Origin: Brevundimonas sp. UBA4609
GTDB lineage: Bacteria; Pseudomonadota; Alphaproteobacteria; Caulobacterales; Caulobacteraceae
Assembly (NCBI GenBank): GCA_002386585.1
Contig: DGIZ01000184.1
Span: 1-14,328, forward strand
DNA: 14,328 nucleotides
Direction of reading: 5' to 3'
Shown: positions 6,887-14,328 of the stretch, piece by piece
How positions within the stretch are numbered: position 1 is the stretch's first letter
Layout of the letters: every line of letters begins with the position of its first letter
Program-made: the position numbers and the translations under genes
The notes under the pieces: model-generated
Databases searched by the model: none
Seen by the model: only the letters and a program-made list of their open reading frames with translations
Told to the model about the DNA's origin: nothing

Positions 6887-8398
6887 ATGGCCCCGATGAA
6901 CGCCGCCTTCGCTCCGATGCCCTTTGACGCCAACGACGCCGTGCAGGTGTCGTCCATGCCCCACAATCTGGAGGCGGAGCAGGCCCTTCTGGGCTCGCTG
7001 ATGTTCGACAACGCCGTGTTCGAACGCCTGTCGGACCGACTGCGCGGCAGCCATTTCTACGAACCCTTCCACCAGCGCCTGTTCGATGCGGTCGAGGACC
7101 ACATCCGCCAGGGCCTGCTGGCCGAGCCGACCATCCTGATGGAGCGGTTCAAGCAGGATCCGGCGTTTCAGGAGTTCGGCGGCCTGCGTTACCTCGCCGA
7201 TCTGGTGGACCGGGCGCCGCCCGCCGCCAACGCCCCCGACTACGCCCGCGTCGTCTATGACCTGGCCCTGCGCCGCGACCTGATCCGCATCGGCGGCGAG
7301 ATCATCAAGGAGGCGCCCAACCCCGAGACGCCCGCCGACGAACAGATCGAACAGGCCGAGCAGACGCTCTATTCCCTGGCCGAGACGGGCAAGCCGTCGT
7401 CGGGCTTCGTCAGCTTCTCCCACGCCCTGTCCGGCGCGGTCGAGATGGCGGGCGAGGCCTATCAGCGCGAGGGCAAGCTGGCCGGTCTGGCCACTCGTCT
7501 GGACGACCTGGACCAGAAGCTGGGCGGCCTGCACCCCTCCGACCTTCTGATCCTCGCGGGCCGTCCGTCGATGGGCAAGACGGCGCTGGCGACCAACATC
7601 GCCTTCAACGTCGCGCGCAACTACCGCTGGGAGCCGACGCCGGACGGCGGGCGCAAGACCGTCGACGGCGGCGTCGTCGCCTTCTACTCGCTGGAAATGA
7701 GCGCCGAACAGCTGGCCATGCGTATCCTGGCCGATGCGTCGGGCGTGTCCTCTGACAAGCTGCGCAAAGGCGAGATCGACGCCTCGGACTTCGGCAAGAT
7801 CCGCGACGCCGCTATCGAGATCGGCGAAAGCCCCCTCTACATCGACGCCACCGGCGGCCTGTCCATCTCGAAGCTGGCGGCGCGCGCACGACGGCTGAAG
7901 CGGATGGAACACGGCCTCGACCTGATCGTGGTCGACTACCTCCAACTCGTGACGACCGGCGAGAACAGCCAGAAGAACCGGGTGCAGGAAGTCTCCGAAA
8001 TCACCGGCGGCCTGAAGGCCTTGGCCAAGGAACTGAACGTCCCCATCATCGCCCTGTCGCAGCTGTCGCGTCAGGTCGAGCAGCGCGACGACAAGCGGCC
8101 GCAACTGTCCGACCTGCGGGAATCCGGCTCGATCGAGCAGGACGCCGACTGCGTCATGTTCGTCTATCGCGAAAGCTACTATCTCGGCCGGGCCGAACCG
8201 CGCGAAGGCACCGAAGAACACCTGAAGTGGCAGGAAGACATGGACCGCCTGCAGCACCAGGCCGAAGTGGTCATCGGCAAACAGCGTCACGGCCCCATCG
8301 GCATCGTCAAGCTGGCGTTCGATTCCAACACCACCCGCTTCGGCAACCTGGCCCACGACGGCCGCTACGGCGGCGCCTATGCGGATATTCCTGAGTAG
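6887..8398 (+). CDS. dnaB: Replicative DNA helicase DnaB
   Basis: DnaB is the hexameric helicase that unwinds the chromosome at the replication fork. The 503-residue protein shows the N-terminal domain opening PHNLEAEQALLGSLM (about residues 25-39), a linker, then a RecA-type ATPase with Walker A GRPSMGKT (225-232), the YSLEMS motif (267-272), Walker B LIVVDYLQL (346-354), and the ALSQLSRQVEQR and DLRESGSIEQDAD motifs (389-421). A Pro/Gly-rich insertion of about 15 residues (248-263, with PTPDGGRKTVDGG) sits between Walker A and the YSLEMS strand, which other alphaproteobacterial DnaB proteins share to my knowledge. The start at ATG 6887 has no clear Shine-Dalgarno; ATG 6896 is an alternative. 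It is followed after 48 bases by alr. Confidence 0.97.
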   Translation: MAPMNAAFAPMPFDANDAVQVSSMPHNLEAEQALLGSLMFDNAVFERLSDRLRGSHFYEPFHQRLFDAVEDHIRQGLLAEPTILMERFKQDPAFQEFGGLRYLADLVDRAPPAANAPDYARVVYDLALRRDLIRIGGEIIKEAPNPETPADEQIEQAEQTLYSLAETGKPSSGFVSFSHALSGAVEMAGEAYQREGKLAGLATRLDDLDQKLGGLHPSDLLILAGRPSMGKTALATNIAFNVARNYRWEPTPDGGRKTVDGGVVAFYSLEMSAEQLAMRILADASGVSSDKLRKGEIDASDFGKIRDAAIEIGESPLYIDATGGLSISKLAARARRLKRMEHGLDLIVVDYLQLVTTGENSQKNRVQEVSEITGGLKALAKELNVPIIALSQLSRQVEQRDDKRPQLSDLRESGSIEQDADCVMFVYRESYYLGRAEPREGTEEHLKWQEDMDRLQHQAEVVIGKQRHGPIGIVKLAFDSNTTRFGNLAHDGRYGGAYADIPE

Positions 8399-8446
8399 GC
8401 CGTCAAAGCGGTGGCGCCGCCTGAGCTGCGGATTATAACCGACGCC

Positions 8447-9496
8447 ATGACCTCCCCCGTCCTCGCTCCCGCCGTCCTCAACGTCGATCTGGACGCGCTC
8501 GCCCGCAACTATCGCACCCTGGGCGCCGTCAGCGGCGCGCCGGTCAATCCGGTCGTGAAGGCCGACGGCTACGGCCTAGGCGCCGCCGCCGTGACCAGGC
8601 GGTTGATGGCCGAGGGCGCGCGCACCTTCTTCGTCGCCCGCGCGGCCGAGGGCGTGCGCCTGCGCGAGGCGATCGGGCCCGAACCGGTCATCTATATTCT
8701 GGACGGCTGCCACGGCGACGGGGCCGCCATGCTCAAGGCGTCCAACCTGCGGCCCGTCATCAACCACCCGACCCAGCTTCAGACCTGGCAGGCGGCGGGC
8801 GGCGGCGCCTGCGGACTGCAGATCGACACCGGCATGAACCGGCTGGGCTTCCGCGTCGAGGACGCGCCCGAACCGTTCGAGGGCCTCGAACTGGTGATGA
8901 CCCACCTGGCCTGCGCCGACGAACCGTCCAACCCGCTGAACCGCGCCCAGCGCGACGCCTATGCGGCGGCGGTCCAACGCTATCCGGGCGTCACGCGCTC
9001 CTTCGCCAACTCGGGCGGCTGCTTCCTGGGGCCGGACTTCGCCTTCGACGTGGTGCGGCCGGGCATCTGCCTGTACGGCGGCGGGCCGGAAGGCCGTCCG
9101 CACGAGAAGATCGCCCCCGTCGCCAGCCTGATCGCCCAGGCGGTGCAGGTGCGCGACGTGCCCGCAGGCGAAACCGTCGGCTATTCGCAAGGCTACAGGG
9201 CGGAGCGGCCGATGCGCGTGGCCACCGTCGGCGCCGGCTACGCCGACGGCGTGCTGCGCTCCTACAGCCCCAAGGGACAGGTCTTCATCGCGGGCGAGAT
9301 GCGGCCGATCATCGGCCGGGTGTCGATGGACGTGCTGGCGGTCGATGTGACCGGCCTGGACGTCAAGGCGGGCGATCCGGTGGAGATCTTCGGCGCCAAC
9401 CGCCTGATCGACGACGCGGCGGCGGCGGCGGGCACCATCAGCTATGAACTGCTGACCTCGATCACGCCGCGCGTGCCGCGCGTCTACAAGGGCTGA
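8447..9496 (+). CDS. alr: Alanine racemase (PLP-dependent)
   Basis: Alr converts L- to D-alanine for peptidoglycan precursors in the cytoplasm. From ATG 8447 the product is 349 residues. The PLP lysine is K38 in NPVVKADGYGLGA, and the catalytic tyrosine of the C-terminal domain is Y265 in VGAGYADGVLR, the same number as in the Bacillus enzyme. GRVSMD and SYELLTSITPRVPR complete the family pattern. An in-frame GTG at 8411 would add 12 residues, but family members start just before the LNVDLDALARNYR strand, so 8447 is preferred. TATAAC at 8434-8439 lies seven bases before this ATG, so a leaderless transcript is possible; otherwise it would be read through from dnaB. A terminator follows the stop. 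Confidence 0.94.
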   Translation: MTSPVLAPAVLNVDLDALARNYRTLGAVSGAPVNPVVKADGYGLGAAAVTRRLMAEGARTFFVARAAEGVRLREAIGPEPVIYILDGCHGDGAAMLKASNLRPVINHPTQLQTWQAAGGGACGLQIDTGMNRLGFRVEDAPEPFEGLELVMTHLACADEPSNPLNRAQRDAYAAAVQRYPGVTRSFANSGGCFLGPDFAFDVVRPGICLYGGGPEGRPHEKIAPVASLIAQAVQVRDVPAGETVGYSQGYRAERPMRVATVGAGYADGVLRSYSPKGQVFIAGEMRPIIGRVSMDVLAVDVTGLDVKAGDPVEIFGANRLIDDAAAAAGTISYELLTSITPRVPRVYKG

Positions 9497-9501
9497 AAGA
9501 C

Positions 9502-9537
9502 AAAAGGCTGAGGCGCTCGGCCTCAGCCCTTCTCTTT
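9502..9537. terminator. Bidirectional terminator between alr and the Yip1-family gene
   Basis: A perfect 9-bp stem (GGCTGAGGC at 9506-9514, GCCTCAGCC at 9520-9528) closes a five-base loop. It is flanked by AAAA (9502-9505), which reads as TTTT on the minus strand, and by CTTCTCTTT on the plus strand. It sits between two convergent genes, so it can stop transcription both ways. Confidence 0.85.
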
Positions 9538-9542
9538 GAGGC

Positions 9543-10160
9543 TTAGCTCAGGGCGAACGCCGCCGCGCCTGCGCCGACGATAACGAAGCTGGCGATCACC
9601 GCGCCGACGATGGCGAAGACGATGGCGTTCAGGATGATGGCCGCGACCACCACGACGATGGTGTAGCCCAGCGCCTTGTCGGCGGCGGTCTTCATCAGCG
9701 TCGGCAGGCCCAGATACATCAGATAGAAGCCATAGAGGCCGATCAGCCCGGCCAGCCAACCCAGCGTCGGAATAATGTTCAGCACGCCCGCGACCCACAT
9801 CGGGGTCATGGAATAGACGGCGACCTGCATCGCCTTCACCGGGTTCTTGGTCCCGCCGAAGGTCGGAGCCAGAGCGTCGATGATCAGGCCCAGCACATAG
9901 ACGCTGACCAGGCTCAGCACATAGCTGAGCGCCCCGCCCAGCAGCGGCCCGACCAGGCCGCGATGACCAAAGGCGATCTGGCCCACAATGGTCGCCACCG
10001 CCGGAATGGCCGCTAGAACGACGGCATAGCTGGTGAACAGCCCCTTGATGCTGGCGCTTTCGGCGTCGATCACCGGCCATTCGAACTTCGGCCGGGTCAG
10101 GATGTATTTGACCCGCGAGACGAGCGAGGGGTCGACGGCGGGGGGATTTTCCAGGGTCAT
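9543..10160 (-). CDS. Yip1-family integral membrane protein
   Basis: The 205-residue product has a short N-terminal cytoplasmic part (about 1-40, with SRVKYILTRPKFEWPVI) and about five membrane segments. That opening, then the LGLIIDALAPTFGGTKNPVKA loop region and YGFYLMYLGLPTLMK (about 142-156), are typical of bacterial Yip1-domain (YIP1 family) proteins. The C-terminal segments are rich in Val, Ile, Ala and Gly. The biochemical role of these proteins in bacteria is not known. The start at 10158-10160 has AAGG about seven bases upstream. It converges on alr and diverges from radA, and so forms its own transcription unit. Confidence 0.85.
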   Translation of the reverse strand: MTLENPPAVDPSLVSRVKYILTRPKFEWPVIDAESASIKGLFTSYAVVLAAIPAVATIVGQIAFGHRGLVGPLLGGALSYVLSLVSVYVLGLIIDALAPTFGGTKNPVKAMQVAVYSMTPMWVAGVLNIIPTLGWLAGLIGLYGFYLMYLGLPTLMKTAADKALGYTIVVVVAAIILNAIVFAIVGAVIASFVIVGAGAAAFALS

Positions 10161-10321
10161 TCGTTAGCCTTCTGGGCGATTGAGTCGGATCACGGCCTTA
10201 TCATGTCAGAATGACGGCTGTGTGGATGCTGACGCAACCCCGCAGTCTCCCTATGACAGTTTCGGACGCACCTCGTTTCGTCCCGCCTGCCCTCGCCCGT
10301 CTGATCTGCTAGGTCTGGGCT

Positions 10322-11695
10322 ATGGCGCGCGACTCTCTTCTCTTCGTCTGCAAATCCTGCGGGGCGGTTCATTCCAAATGGGCCGGGCAATGCTCGTCCT
10401 GCGGCGAGTGGAACGCCCTGGTCGAGGAATCCAAGGCGGCCCCGCCCGGCGCCATGAAACCCGCCTCGACCGCGCGCGGGCGCGGGGTCCAGTTCGAGAC
10501 GCTGCAATCCGACACGCCTGAACCGCCGCGCATCGTCACCGGCGTGACTGAGTTCGACCGTGTCTGCGGCGGCGGCGTGGTGCCGGCCTCGGCCATCCTG
10601 CTGGGCGGCGACCCCGGCGTCGGCAAGTCGACCCTGCTGCTGGAGGTCACGGCCAAGGCGGCGCGCAACGGCGCCAAGGTCGCCTATATCTCGGGCGAAG
10701 AGGCGATCGAGCAGATCCGCGCCCGCGCCAAACGCATGGGCGTGGCCGACGCCGACGTCTCGCTGGCCTCCGCCACCGCCCTGCGCGACATCCTGACGAC
10801 GTTGAAGCGCGACCCGTTCGACATCGTCATCATCGACTCCATCCAGACACTGTGGAGCGACGCGCACGACGCCGGCCCCGGCTCCATCACCCAGGTGCGC
10901 GCCTGCGCCGCCGAACTGGTGCGGCTGGCCAAGAACGGCGGCCCGGCCATCGTCCTGGTCGGCCACGTCACCAAGGACGGCCAGATCGCCGGGCCGCGCG
11001 TGGTCGAGCACATGGTCGACGCCGTCCTCAGCTTCGAGGGCGAGCGCGGCTATCCCTTCCGCATCCTGCGCGCGGGCAAGAACCGTTTCGGCGCCACCGA
11101 CGAGATCGGCGTGTTCGAGATGGGCGATTCCGGCCTGCGCGAAGTGCCCAACCCCTCGGCCCTGTTCCTGGGCGAAGGCAAGGACCGGGCGCCGGGCGCC
11201 GCCGTCTTCGCCGGGATCGAAGGATCGCGCCCGGTTCTGGTGGAAATACAGGCCCTTGTCGCGCCTTCTGCATACGGCACGCCAAGGCGAGCCGTTGTCG
11301 GCTGGGACTCCGGCCGCCTGGCCATGCTGCTGGCGGTGCTGGAGGCGCGCTGCGGCCTCGGGTTCGGCGACAAGGACGTCTATCTGAACGTCGCGGGCGG
11401 GATGCGGATCAACGAGCCCGCCGCCGATCTGGCCGCCGCCGCCGCCCTGATCTCCTCGGCGCTGGACATGCCCCTTCCGCAGGGCTGCGTCGTCTTCGGC
11501 GAGATCGGCCTGTCGGGCGAGGTCCGCGCCGTCGGCCGCGCCGAGGCCCGTCTGCGCGAGGCCAAGAAGCTGGGCTTCGAGCGCGCCCTCGCGCCGCCAC
11601 AAGCCAATGGCAAGGTGAAGAAGGGCGATGTCACCCTGACCGTCGTCACCCGCCTGACCGACGCGGTCGAGCGAATCTCCCAGAACCGCTACTAA
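10322..11695 (+). CDS. radA: DNA repair protein RadA (branch-migration helicase)
   Basis: RadA helps RecA extend and process recombination intermediates. All family parts are present in 457 residues: an N-terminal zinc finger with C10, C13, C24 and C27 (FVCKSC and CSSC); a RecA-like ATPase with Walker A GGDPGVGKST (95-104), Walker B IVIIDS (168-173) and the RadA-specific KNRFG (253-257); and a C-terminal Lon-like domain (about 270-457, with YLNVAGGMRINEP and GEIGLSGEVRAV). Length is normal for the family. The start is ATG 10322, with only a weak AGG upstream. It heads a plus-strand run with cvpA 35 bases on. No SOS (LexA) box of the Caulobacter kind was found upstream. Confidence 0.97.
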   Translation: MARDSLLFVCKSCGAVHSKWAGQCSSCGEWNALVEESKAAPPGAMKPASTARGRGVQFETLQSDTPEPPRIVTGVTEFDRVCGGGVVPASAILLGGDPGVGKSTLLLEVTAKAARNGAKVAYISGEEAIEQIRARAKRMGVADADVSLASATALRDILTTLKRDPFDIVIIDSIQTLWSDAHDAGPGSITQVRACAAELVRLAKNGGPAIVLVGHVTKDGQIAGPRVVEHMVDAVLSFEGERGYPFRILRAGKNRFGATDEIGVFEMGDSGLREVPNPSALFLGEGKDRAPGAAVFAGIEGSRPVLVEIQALVAPSAYGTPRRAVVGWDSGRLAMLLAVLEARCGLGFGDKDVYLNVAGGMRINEPAADLAAAAALISSALDMPLPQGCVVFGEIGLSGEVRAVGRAEARLREAKKLGFERALAPPQANGKVKKGDVTLTVVTRLTDAVERISQNRY

Positions 11696-11730
11696 GGCGC
11701 GTTCCCCAACGCATTGAGGCCGCAGCGCGC

Positions 11731-12267
11731 GTGACTGGCTACGACGTCTTCGTGATCCTGGCCCTGCTGGCCTCGGGCGCCGCCGGATGGTTCCGGGGCG
11801 GCATGCGCGAGATCACGGCCCTGTTCAGCTTCCTGCTGGCGGCGCTGCTGGCCCTGATCACCCTGCCGTGGACGGCGCCGATCGGGCGGGAGCTGGTCGA
11901 TCCGGACTGGGCCGGTTCGGTGCTGGCCGTAGGGCTGGTCTTCGTCATCCTCTACTTCGGCCTGCGCTTTATCGGCTCGGCCATTTCGCAGGGCGCGCGC
12001 GGCCATGCGCTGGGCGTGCTGGACCAGACGCTGGGCCTGGCGGTCGGCCTGATCCGCGCCCTGGCCTTGATCGGGGCGGTGCATCTGGTCATCATGGGCG
12101 CCCTGCAGGACAACCCGCCGCGCTGGCTGTCCGAGGCCGCGACCGCGCCGGTCAGCGAAGGCGCCGCCCGCGCCATCCAGATCGTGCTGCCCACGCTTGG
12201 AAAGGGCGCCGACGCCCTGACTCCCGTGGTCGGTTCTTCCGTCCGCGAAGGGTTTTCCGACCAATGA
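11731..12267 (+). CDS. cvpA: CvpA-family membrane protein
   Basis: From GTG 11731 the product is 178 residues with about four membrane segments. The first helix, GYDVFVILALLASGAAGWFRGGMREITALFS, split as GYDVFVILALL and GWFRGGMREI, is the typical CvpA start, and GVLDQTLGLAVGLIRALAL (about 97-115) is the second family block. CvpA is linked to colicin V production and, in many genomes, to purine synthesis by its place upstream of purF, as here. Its molecular role is unsettled; envelope stability has been proposed. TGAGG lies 11 bases upstream of the GTG, which is rather far. The frame is open far upstream inside radA, so the start rests on homology. Its stop overlaps a tiny ORF. Confidence 0.92.
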   Translation: MTGYDVFVILALLASGAAGWFRGGMREITALFSFLLAALLALITLPWTAPIGRELVDPDWAGSVLAVGLVFVILYFGLRFIGSAISQGARGHALGVLDQTLGLAVGLIRALALIGAVHLVIMGALQDNPPRWLSEAATAPVSEGAARAIQIVLPTLGKGADALTPVVGSSVREGFSDQ

Positions 12268-12317
12268 GCCTTGCCCCCGACGCATTCGCGGACTACGTGC
12301 GCGGCGCCGTCCTTTGA
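12264..12317 (+). CDS. Candidate 17-residue ORF overlapping the cvpA stop
   Basis: An ATGA overlap joins the cvpA stop (12265-12267) to an ATG at 12264 that opens a 17-codon ORF (start MSLAPDAFADYV, stop TGA at 12315-12317). It ends 31 bases before purF. Overlaps of this kind allow re-initiation, but the ORF is short, has only a distant GAAGGG upstream, and matches nothing I recognise. It may be chance. Confidence 0.2.
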   Translation: MSLAPDAFADYVRGAVL

Positions 12318-12348
12318 GTTATCCTTTCCCGGTCATCGGAGCCTGACG

Positions 12349-13854
12349 ATGCGCCACCATATCGCCGAACCCGTCGTTCACCGTGAGCACTGGCGTGAGC
12401 CGGAGGACGATCAGCTGCGCCTGGAGTGCGGCGTCTGCGGCGTCTGGGGCGCGCCCGAGAATGAAGCTTCCTCCATCGTCGCACTTGGTCTGCACGCCCT
12501 GCAGCATCGCGGCCAGGAAGCCTGCGGCATCGCCAGCGTCCACGACGACCGCTTCTACACCGAACGGCATCAGGGCCTTGTCGGCGACGCCTTCGGCAAC
12601 GCGGAACTGACGAAGCGCCTGCCGGGCCAGGCCTCCATCGGCCACACCCGCTACTCCACCGCCGGCGGCAGCTTCCTGCGCAACATCCAGCCGATGTTCG
12701 CCGATCTGGACCAGGGCGGCATCGCCATCGCCCACAACGGCAACCTGACCAATTTCAAATACCTGCACGCGCAACTTGTCTCGGAAGGCGCGATCTTCCA
12801 GTCCACTTCGGACTCCGAGGCCATCCTTCACCTGATCGCCCGCAGCCGTAAGGCCAAGATCGTCGACCGCTTCATCGACGCCCTGAGCCGGATCGAAGGC
12901 GGCTACGCCCTGGTGGCCCAGACCCGCTACAAGATGATCGGCGCGCGCGACCCGCTGGGCATCCGCCCGCTGGTGCTGGGCAAGGTCGGCGAGGCCTGGG
13001 TGCTGGCGTCCGAGACCTGCGCCCTGGACACCATCGGCGCCACCTTCGTGCGCGACGTCGAACACGGCGAGGTCGTGGTCATCGACGACGAAGGCCTGAC
13101 CTCGATCAAGCCCTTCGCCGCGCGGGCCGCCCGCCCCTGCCTGTTCGAATACGTCTACTTCGCCCGCCCCGACTCGGTCGTGAACGGCCTGTCGGTCTAC
13201 GACGTCCGCAAGGAGATGGGCCGCCGCCTGGCGCGCGAGCACGTGGTCGAGGCCGACGTCGTGGTGCCAGTGCCCGACTCGGGCGTTCCCGCCGCCCTCG
13301 GCTACGCCCAGGAAAGCGGCCTGCCCTACGAAATGGGCATCATCCGCAGCCACTATCTGGGCCGCACCTTCATCCAGCCCAGCCAGGGCGCCCGTCAGAA
13401 GGGCGTGCGGATGAAGCACAGCCCCAACCGCGCCGCCCTGGAAGGCAAGCGCGTCGTGCTGATCGACGATTCCATCGTGCGCGGCACCACCTCGCTGAAG
13501 CTGGTCCGCGCCGTGCGCGCGGCAGGCGCCAAGGAGGTTCACCTGCGCTCGGCCAGCCCGCAGATCCTCTTCCCCGACTTCTACGGCATCGACATGCCCG
13601 AACGGTCGCAGTTGATGGCCGCCACCCACAGCATGGAAGAAATGCGCGCGGTGCTGGAGGTCGATTCTCTCGGCTTCCTGTCCATCGACGGCCTGTACGA
13701 CGCCCTTGGCGCCGGACCGCGCAACGCCGCCAATCCGCAGTATACCGACCACTACTTCACCGGCGACTATCCGACCCGCCTGCTGGACCGTGAGATCGAG
13801 GAAGGCGGCCGCGATCCGCGCGGGAAGCAACTTTCTCTGCTGGTGACCGCTTAA
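12349..13854 (+). CDS. purF: Amidophosphoribosyltransferase (first step of purine synthesis)
   Basis: PurF makes 5-phosphoribosylamine from PRPP and glutamine. The 501-residue protein has a class-II glutaminase domain, with its nucleophile at C27 in LECGVCGVWG; removal of a 26-residue propeptide would expose it. HNGNLTN (129-135) and GHTRYSTAG (98-106) support this domain. The phosphoribosyltransferase half carries the PRPP loop VVLIDDSIVRGTT (369-381). Of the four cysteines that hold the Fe-S cluster in the Bacillus enzyme only C264 (PCLFEYVYF) is kept; FPDFYGID has Asp410, and the segment before FTGDYP has no Cys. The start is ATG 12349, with GGAG seven bases upstream. An in-frame TTG at 12271 is not supported. 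Bacterial PurF is normally feedback-inhibited by purine nucleotides; no purine riboswitch was seen upstream. Confidence 0.96.
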   Translation: MRHHIAEPVVHREHWREPEDDQLRLECGVCGVWGAPENEASSIVALGLHALQHRGQEACGIASVHDDRFYTERHQGLVGDAFGNAELTKRLPGQASIGHTRYSTAGGSFLRNIQPMFADLDQGGIAIAHNGNLTNFKYLHAQLVSEGAIFQSTSDSEAILHLIARSRKAKIVDRFIDALSRIEGGYALVAQTRYKMIGARDPLGIRPLVLGKVGEAWVLASETCALDTIGATFVRDVEHGEVVVIDDEGLTSIKPFAARAARPCLFEYVYFARPDSVVNGLSVYDVRKEMGRRLAREHVVEADVVVPVPDSGVPAALGYAQESGLPYEMGIIRSHYLGRTFIQPSQGARQKGVRMKHSPNRAALEGKRVVLIDDSIVRGTTSLKLVRAVRAAGAKEVHLRSASPQILFPDFYGIDMPERSQLMAATHSMEEMRAVLEVDSLGFLSIDGLYDALGAGPRNAANPQYTDHYFTGDYPTRLLDREIEEGGRDPRGKQLSLLVTA

Positions 13855-13860
13855 GGCTGG

Positions 13861-14202
13861 ATGATCCAGCTCGGCTACTTCACGCTCGACACCCCTGACG
13901 TCGACAAGGCCCGCGCCTTCTACGCGGGCCTGTTCGGCTGGCGCTTCGACGATGCCTCGTCCAGCCCGACCTACGCCCATGTAGTCGACTCCGATCCCGC
14001 CTTCGGCATCACCAAGGGCGAGCAAAAGGCCTTTCCCAACCTCTACTTCCGCGTGGACGACATCCACGCCGCCTGCGCCCGTGTGAATGAACTCGGCGGT
14101 CGCTGCGCCGTCCCGGCGGAAAGCCCGTCTGGCTTGTCCGCCGTCGTCAGCGACGACCAGGGCGTCAGCTTCAGCCTGTGGCAGCCCGCGCCGGGCTACT
14201 GA
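13861..14202 (+). CDS. VOC-family (glyoxalase-like) small protein
   Basis: The 113-residue product has the vicinal-oxygen-chelate look: an opening strand then TPDVDKARAFYAGLFGWRF (about residues 11-29), a second half starting NLYFRVDDIHAACARVNELGG, and a closing VSDDQGVSFSLWQPAP. It resembles half of the two-domain CFP-30B/27-kDa-antigen type. The usual first-strand His ligand of metal-dependent glyoxalases is absent, so activity as glyoxalase I is unlikely. It starts six bases after purF, with AAGG overlapping the purF stop, and is probably co-transcribed and coupled. Substrate is unknown. Confidence 0.85.
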   Translation: MIQLGYFTLDTPDVDKARAFYAGLFGWRFDDASSSPTYAHVVDSDPAFGITKGEQKAFPNLYFRVDDIHAACARVNELGGRCAVPAESPSGLSAVVSDDQGVSFSLWQPAPGY

Positions 14203-14240
14203 GCCTTTCGCCGGACGCCCGGCCGCGCTATCAGCGGGCC

Positions 14241-14314
14241 ATGTCCGAACACGCTTCCCTCCCCCTCGCCAACCGCGTCGCCCTGGTCGTCGGCGCCTCG
14301 CGCGGCATCGGCCG
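14241..14314 (+). CDS. Short-chain dehydrogenase/reductase, N-terminus only (cut by contig end)
   Basis: From ATG 14241 the protein begins MSEHASLPLANRVALVVGAS and then RGIG, which is the first Rossmann strand and glycine-rich NAD(P)-binding turn (GASRGIG) of an SDR. About 24 codons are genomic. The next bases are an Illumina adapter, so the apparent residues after the Gly-Ile-Gly are not real. It lies 38 bases after the VOC gene. An SDR follows purF in related Caulobacterales to my knowledge. Only the family can be given. Confidence 0.8.
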
Positions 14315-14328
14315 AGATCGGAAGAGCG
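14315..14328 (+). other. Illumina TruSeq adapter residue at the contig end (artefact)
   Basis: The final 14 bases, AGATCGGAAGAGCG, are identical to the start of the Illumina TruSeq adapter on the read-2/i5 side. They interrupt an SDR gene in its glycine-rich motif and end exactly at the window edge. They should be trimmed. Confidence 0.95.

Noticed and set aside
6044..8356. A 770-codon minus-strand open frame across the small secreted genes and dnaB
   Set aside because: It runs through several well-supported genes on the other strand and has low-complexity composition; it is a shadow of high GC at third positions.
10259..10279. Repeat of GTTTC upstream of radA as a LexA/SOS box
   Set aside because: The alphaproteobacterial box is GTTC-N7-GTTC; here the copies are 11 bases apart and do not fit.
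10190..11602. A 470-codon minus-strand open frame opposite radA, and a 582-codon one opposite purF (12319-14067)
   Set aside because: Both are antisense to fully conserved proteins and show no recognisable domain.
12271..12348. TTG start extending PurF by 26 residues
   Set aside because: ATG 12349 has GGAG at ideal spacing and already gives a long propeptide; the extra residues show no similarity to PurF.

Overview
The window reads as a chromosomal stretch of a high-GC alphaproteobacterium of the order Caulobacterales, most like Brevundimonas. This is inference from gene content and order (rpsF-rpsR-rplI, then dnaB-alr, then radA-cvpA-purF-SDR), the long alphaproteobacterial form of L9, a large TonB receptor and codon use; no 16S is present. 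It is mainly core genome. I see no tRNA, rRNA, CRISPR array, insertion sequence, prophage gene or integrase.

Layout: bases 1-1486 carry two minus-strand genes, the N-terminus of a secreted protein cut by the window edge and an Nramp-related transporter with an altered metal site. A divergent promoter region (1487-1730) leads into the ribosomal operon rpsF-rpsR-rplI, closed by a strong intrinsic terminator (3008-3043). A 337-base leader then precedes a TonB-dependent receptor (3381-5789). It holds a candidate Arg/Pro/Cys-rich upstream ORF whose stop touches a set of nested, mutually exclusive inverted repeats. Two large hairpins follow the receptor, then a tandem pair of paralogous secreted small proteins with a faint Rap1a/Tai-like look. 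Next come dnaB and alr, closed by a bidirectional terminator shared with a convergent Yip1-family membrane protein gene. The right end is a plus-strand run radA-cvpA-purF-VOC protein-SDR.

Functionally the window joins translation (S6, S18, L9), replication and recombination (DnaB, RadA), cell-wall precursor supply (Alr), purine synthesis (PurF) and envelope transport (TonB receptor, Nramp-like carrier). The last 14 bases are an exact Illumina TruSeq adapter start, so the right edge is an assembly artefact and the final SDR codons are not genomic.

I did not find a convincing new multi-gene system. The best leads are the receptor leader with its upstream ORF, the secreted paralogue pair, and the Nramp-like carrier without the canonical metal-binding motifs.
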